From assembly GCA_036939355.1 (NCBI GenBank), contig JALLAP010000251.1, positions 1-16,690 of the forward strand: a stretch of 16,690 bases of DNA, written 5' to 3'. The notes below the pieces were generated by a model, which saw only the letters and a list, made by a program, of their open reading frames with translations, was not told where the DNA came from and searched no databases. Below are positions 16,027 to 16,690 of this stretch, one piece after another (positions within the stretch are counted from its first letter, which is position 1; each line of letters opens with the position of its first letter). The translations under genes were made by a program, and so were the position numbers. Source of the stretch: Thalassiosira profunda (Eukaryota > Bacillariophyta > Thalassiosirophyceae > Thalassiosirales > Thalassiosiraceae).

Positions 16027-16690
16027 TCATGCATCCTGCAAAACGACGGAAGATCCACAGTTTCACGCTGAAAATAAGAGCCCCCGAGAGGCCCCCAAGG
16101 CGGCCGGTGGCGATGGCACTTCACCTGCGCTGCTTGCATGAGATTCGGGCAGCACCGGGCAACCAGGCGTTGGAGGGAAAATGTGTAGTTTTCGCGCATC
16201 GGGCCCTCTTCGAATGAGATCCTGGGCAGCAATTCCACGTTGACGTAATGCAGCCCCTCCATCCCGCTCGAAAATAGAGTGACGACATCGTTGCTAGACA
16301 GCTTGTTGGCATAACAGTCTAAACTCAAGGCCCGAAGGGTGTCAGAAGTGGCACGGCAGAGCTGGATGAGGCACTTGGCCAACCTTTGGTCCCCTTCGCC
16401 GTCCTTGGTGCAGCCAGCTGCCTGTTGCACCACGCAGAGCGTCCGGAGGGACGAGAGATTGGTCCCGTAATTGTCCAAGGGCCCCTCAATGAGGTTGGCG
16501 GGCCGGCAGTCTCGAACCCCGGGACGCAGCTCGACGTCGAGGTATTCCACGTCCTGGACCGCCTCCAGCCAAAGGTGGGTCAGCGCCCGCGCAATGCCGT
16601 CGGGCAGGCTCTCCACCAGACGGTGGGCGCCCCCGGGGCGCACCAGCACCATGCAGAACTCGTCGCGAAGGGAGGGGTGGCGGAGGAGGG
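16027..16690 (-). CDS. LRR/RNI-like repeat protein, 5' part missing at window edge
   Basis: The frame is open to the window edge, so the start lies outside; Met at 16652 is internal or at best an alternative. The visible exon runs 16690-16125. It contains two related units: VEYLDVELRPGV with EGPLDNYGTNLSSLRTL, and LHYVNVELLPRI with EGPMRENYTFSLQRL, about 95-100 residues apart. Each has short beta-strand-like leucine motifs typical of RNI-type leucine-rich proteins. After NLMQAAQ there is a donor CAG-GTGAAG; the best acceptor is TTTTGCAG ending at 16036, giving an 89-nt intron and a tiny last exon coding Asp-Ala then stop at 16029-16027. If the intron is not used, the frame would run on to 15531, into the HCF101-like gene. 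I prefer the spliced end. Function is unknown; binding scaffold by fold. Confidence 0.55.
16036..16124 (-). other. Probable 89-nt last intron of the LRR/RNI-like gene
   Basis: The donor is CAG followed by GTGAAG and the acceptor TTTTGCAG, with a pyrimidine-rich run before it. Its length matches most other introns here (69-145 nt). An alternative acceptor (TTATTTTCAG) would give 57 nt and keep the long frame open. Confidence 0.5.

Noticed and set aside
15531..16124. Continuation of the LRR/RNI-like frame into and across the HCF101-like 3' end
   Set aside because: Peptide loses the leucine-repeat character right after a good donor site, and would overlap a well-supported gene on the other strand.
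1..16690. tRNA, rRNA, CRISPR arrays and bacterial operon signals
   Set aside because: None seen on either strand by eye; repeats present are coding minisatellites or a segmental duplication. Structured RNAs could still be missed without a covariance search.

Overview
The window is nuclear DNA from a eukaryote, most likely a centric diatom of the Thalassiosira group. Three things point there: short GT-AG introns (69-240 nt) in dense protein-coding DNA, secreted proteins with long PSxxPS repeats and Ser/Lys-rich SKSGK tracts, and an LRR_5 (BspA-like) protein whose C-terminal helical domain is of a type I associate with Thalassiosira genomes. The lineage call rests on remembered family character, not on a search.

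Layout. Seven genes and one gene relic lie on strictly alternating strands. (1) 295-3764, +, nine exons: secreted protein with a mucin-like PS-repeat region and a Cys/Trp-rich repeat domain. (2) 6346-3920, -, four exons: large divergent relative of 4-hydroxyphenylpyruvate dioxygenase (HPPD) with all three metal ligands kept. (3) 6695-8065, +, one exon: LRR_5 repeat protein. (4) 8516-8145, -: broken fragment of the 3' end of gene 6. (5) 8827-11250, +, two exons: type II membrane protein with silaffin-like Lys/Ser tracts, a (PTPPPVDP)9 stalk and two beta-sandwich-like repeats. (6) 13266-11541, -, three exons: membrane-anchored EHD/dynamin-like GTPase. (7) 13608-15725, +, one exon: HCF101-type Fe-S carrier P-loop ATPase. 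(8) 16690-16027, -, 5' end cut by the window edge: LRR/RNI-like repeat protein.

The genes do not form a pathway or operon. Two (295-3764 and 8827-11250) look like cell-surface or frustule-associated proteins, two (HPPD-like and HCF101-like) are metal-linked enzymes, two are leucine-rich scaffolds, and one is a membrane-remodelling GTPase. Gene pairs share divergent promoter regions at 6347-6694 and 13267-13607, and converge at 3765-3919, 11251-11540 and 15726-16026.

Most worth a second look: the HPPD relative with a roughly 100-residue insertion and a GC-AG intron; the duplicated exon/intron block with two 14-codon exons in the PS-repeat gene; the GTPase 3'-end relic, which forms ~0.4 kb direct repeats around the SKSGK gene and would make the 3' UTR of the LRR gene antisense to the GTPase mRNA; and the silaffin-like membrane protein. 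I saw no CRISPR array, tRNA, rRNA or intact transposon.
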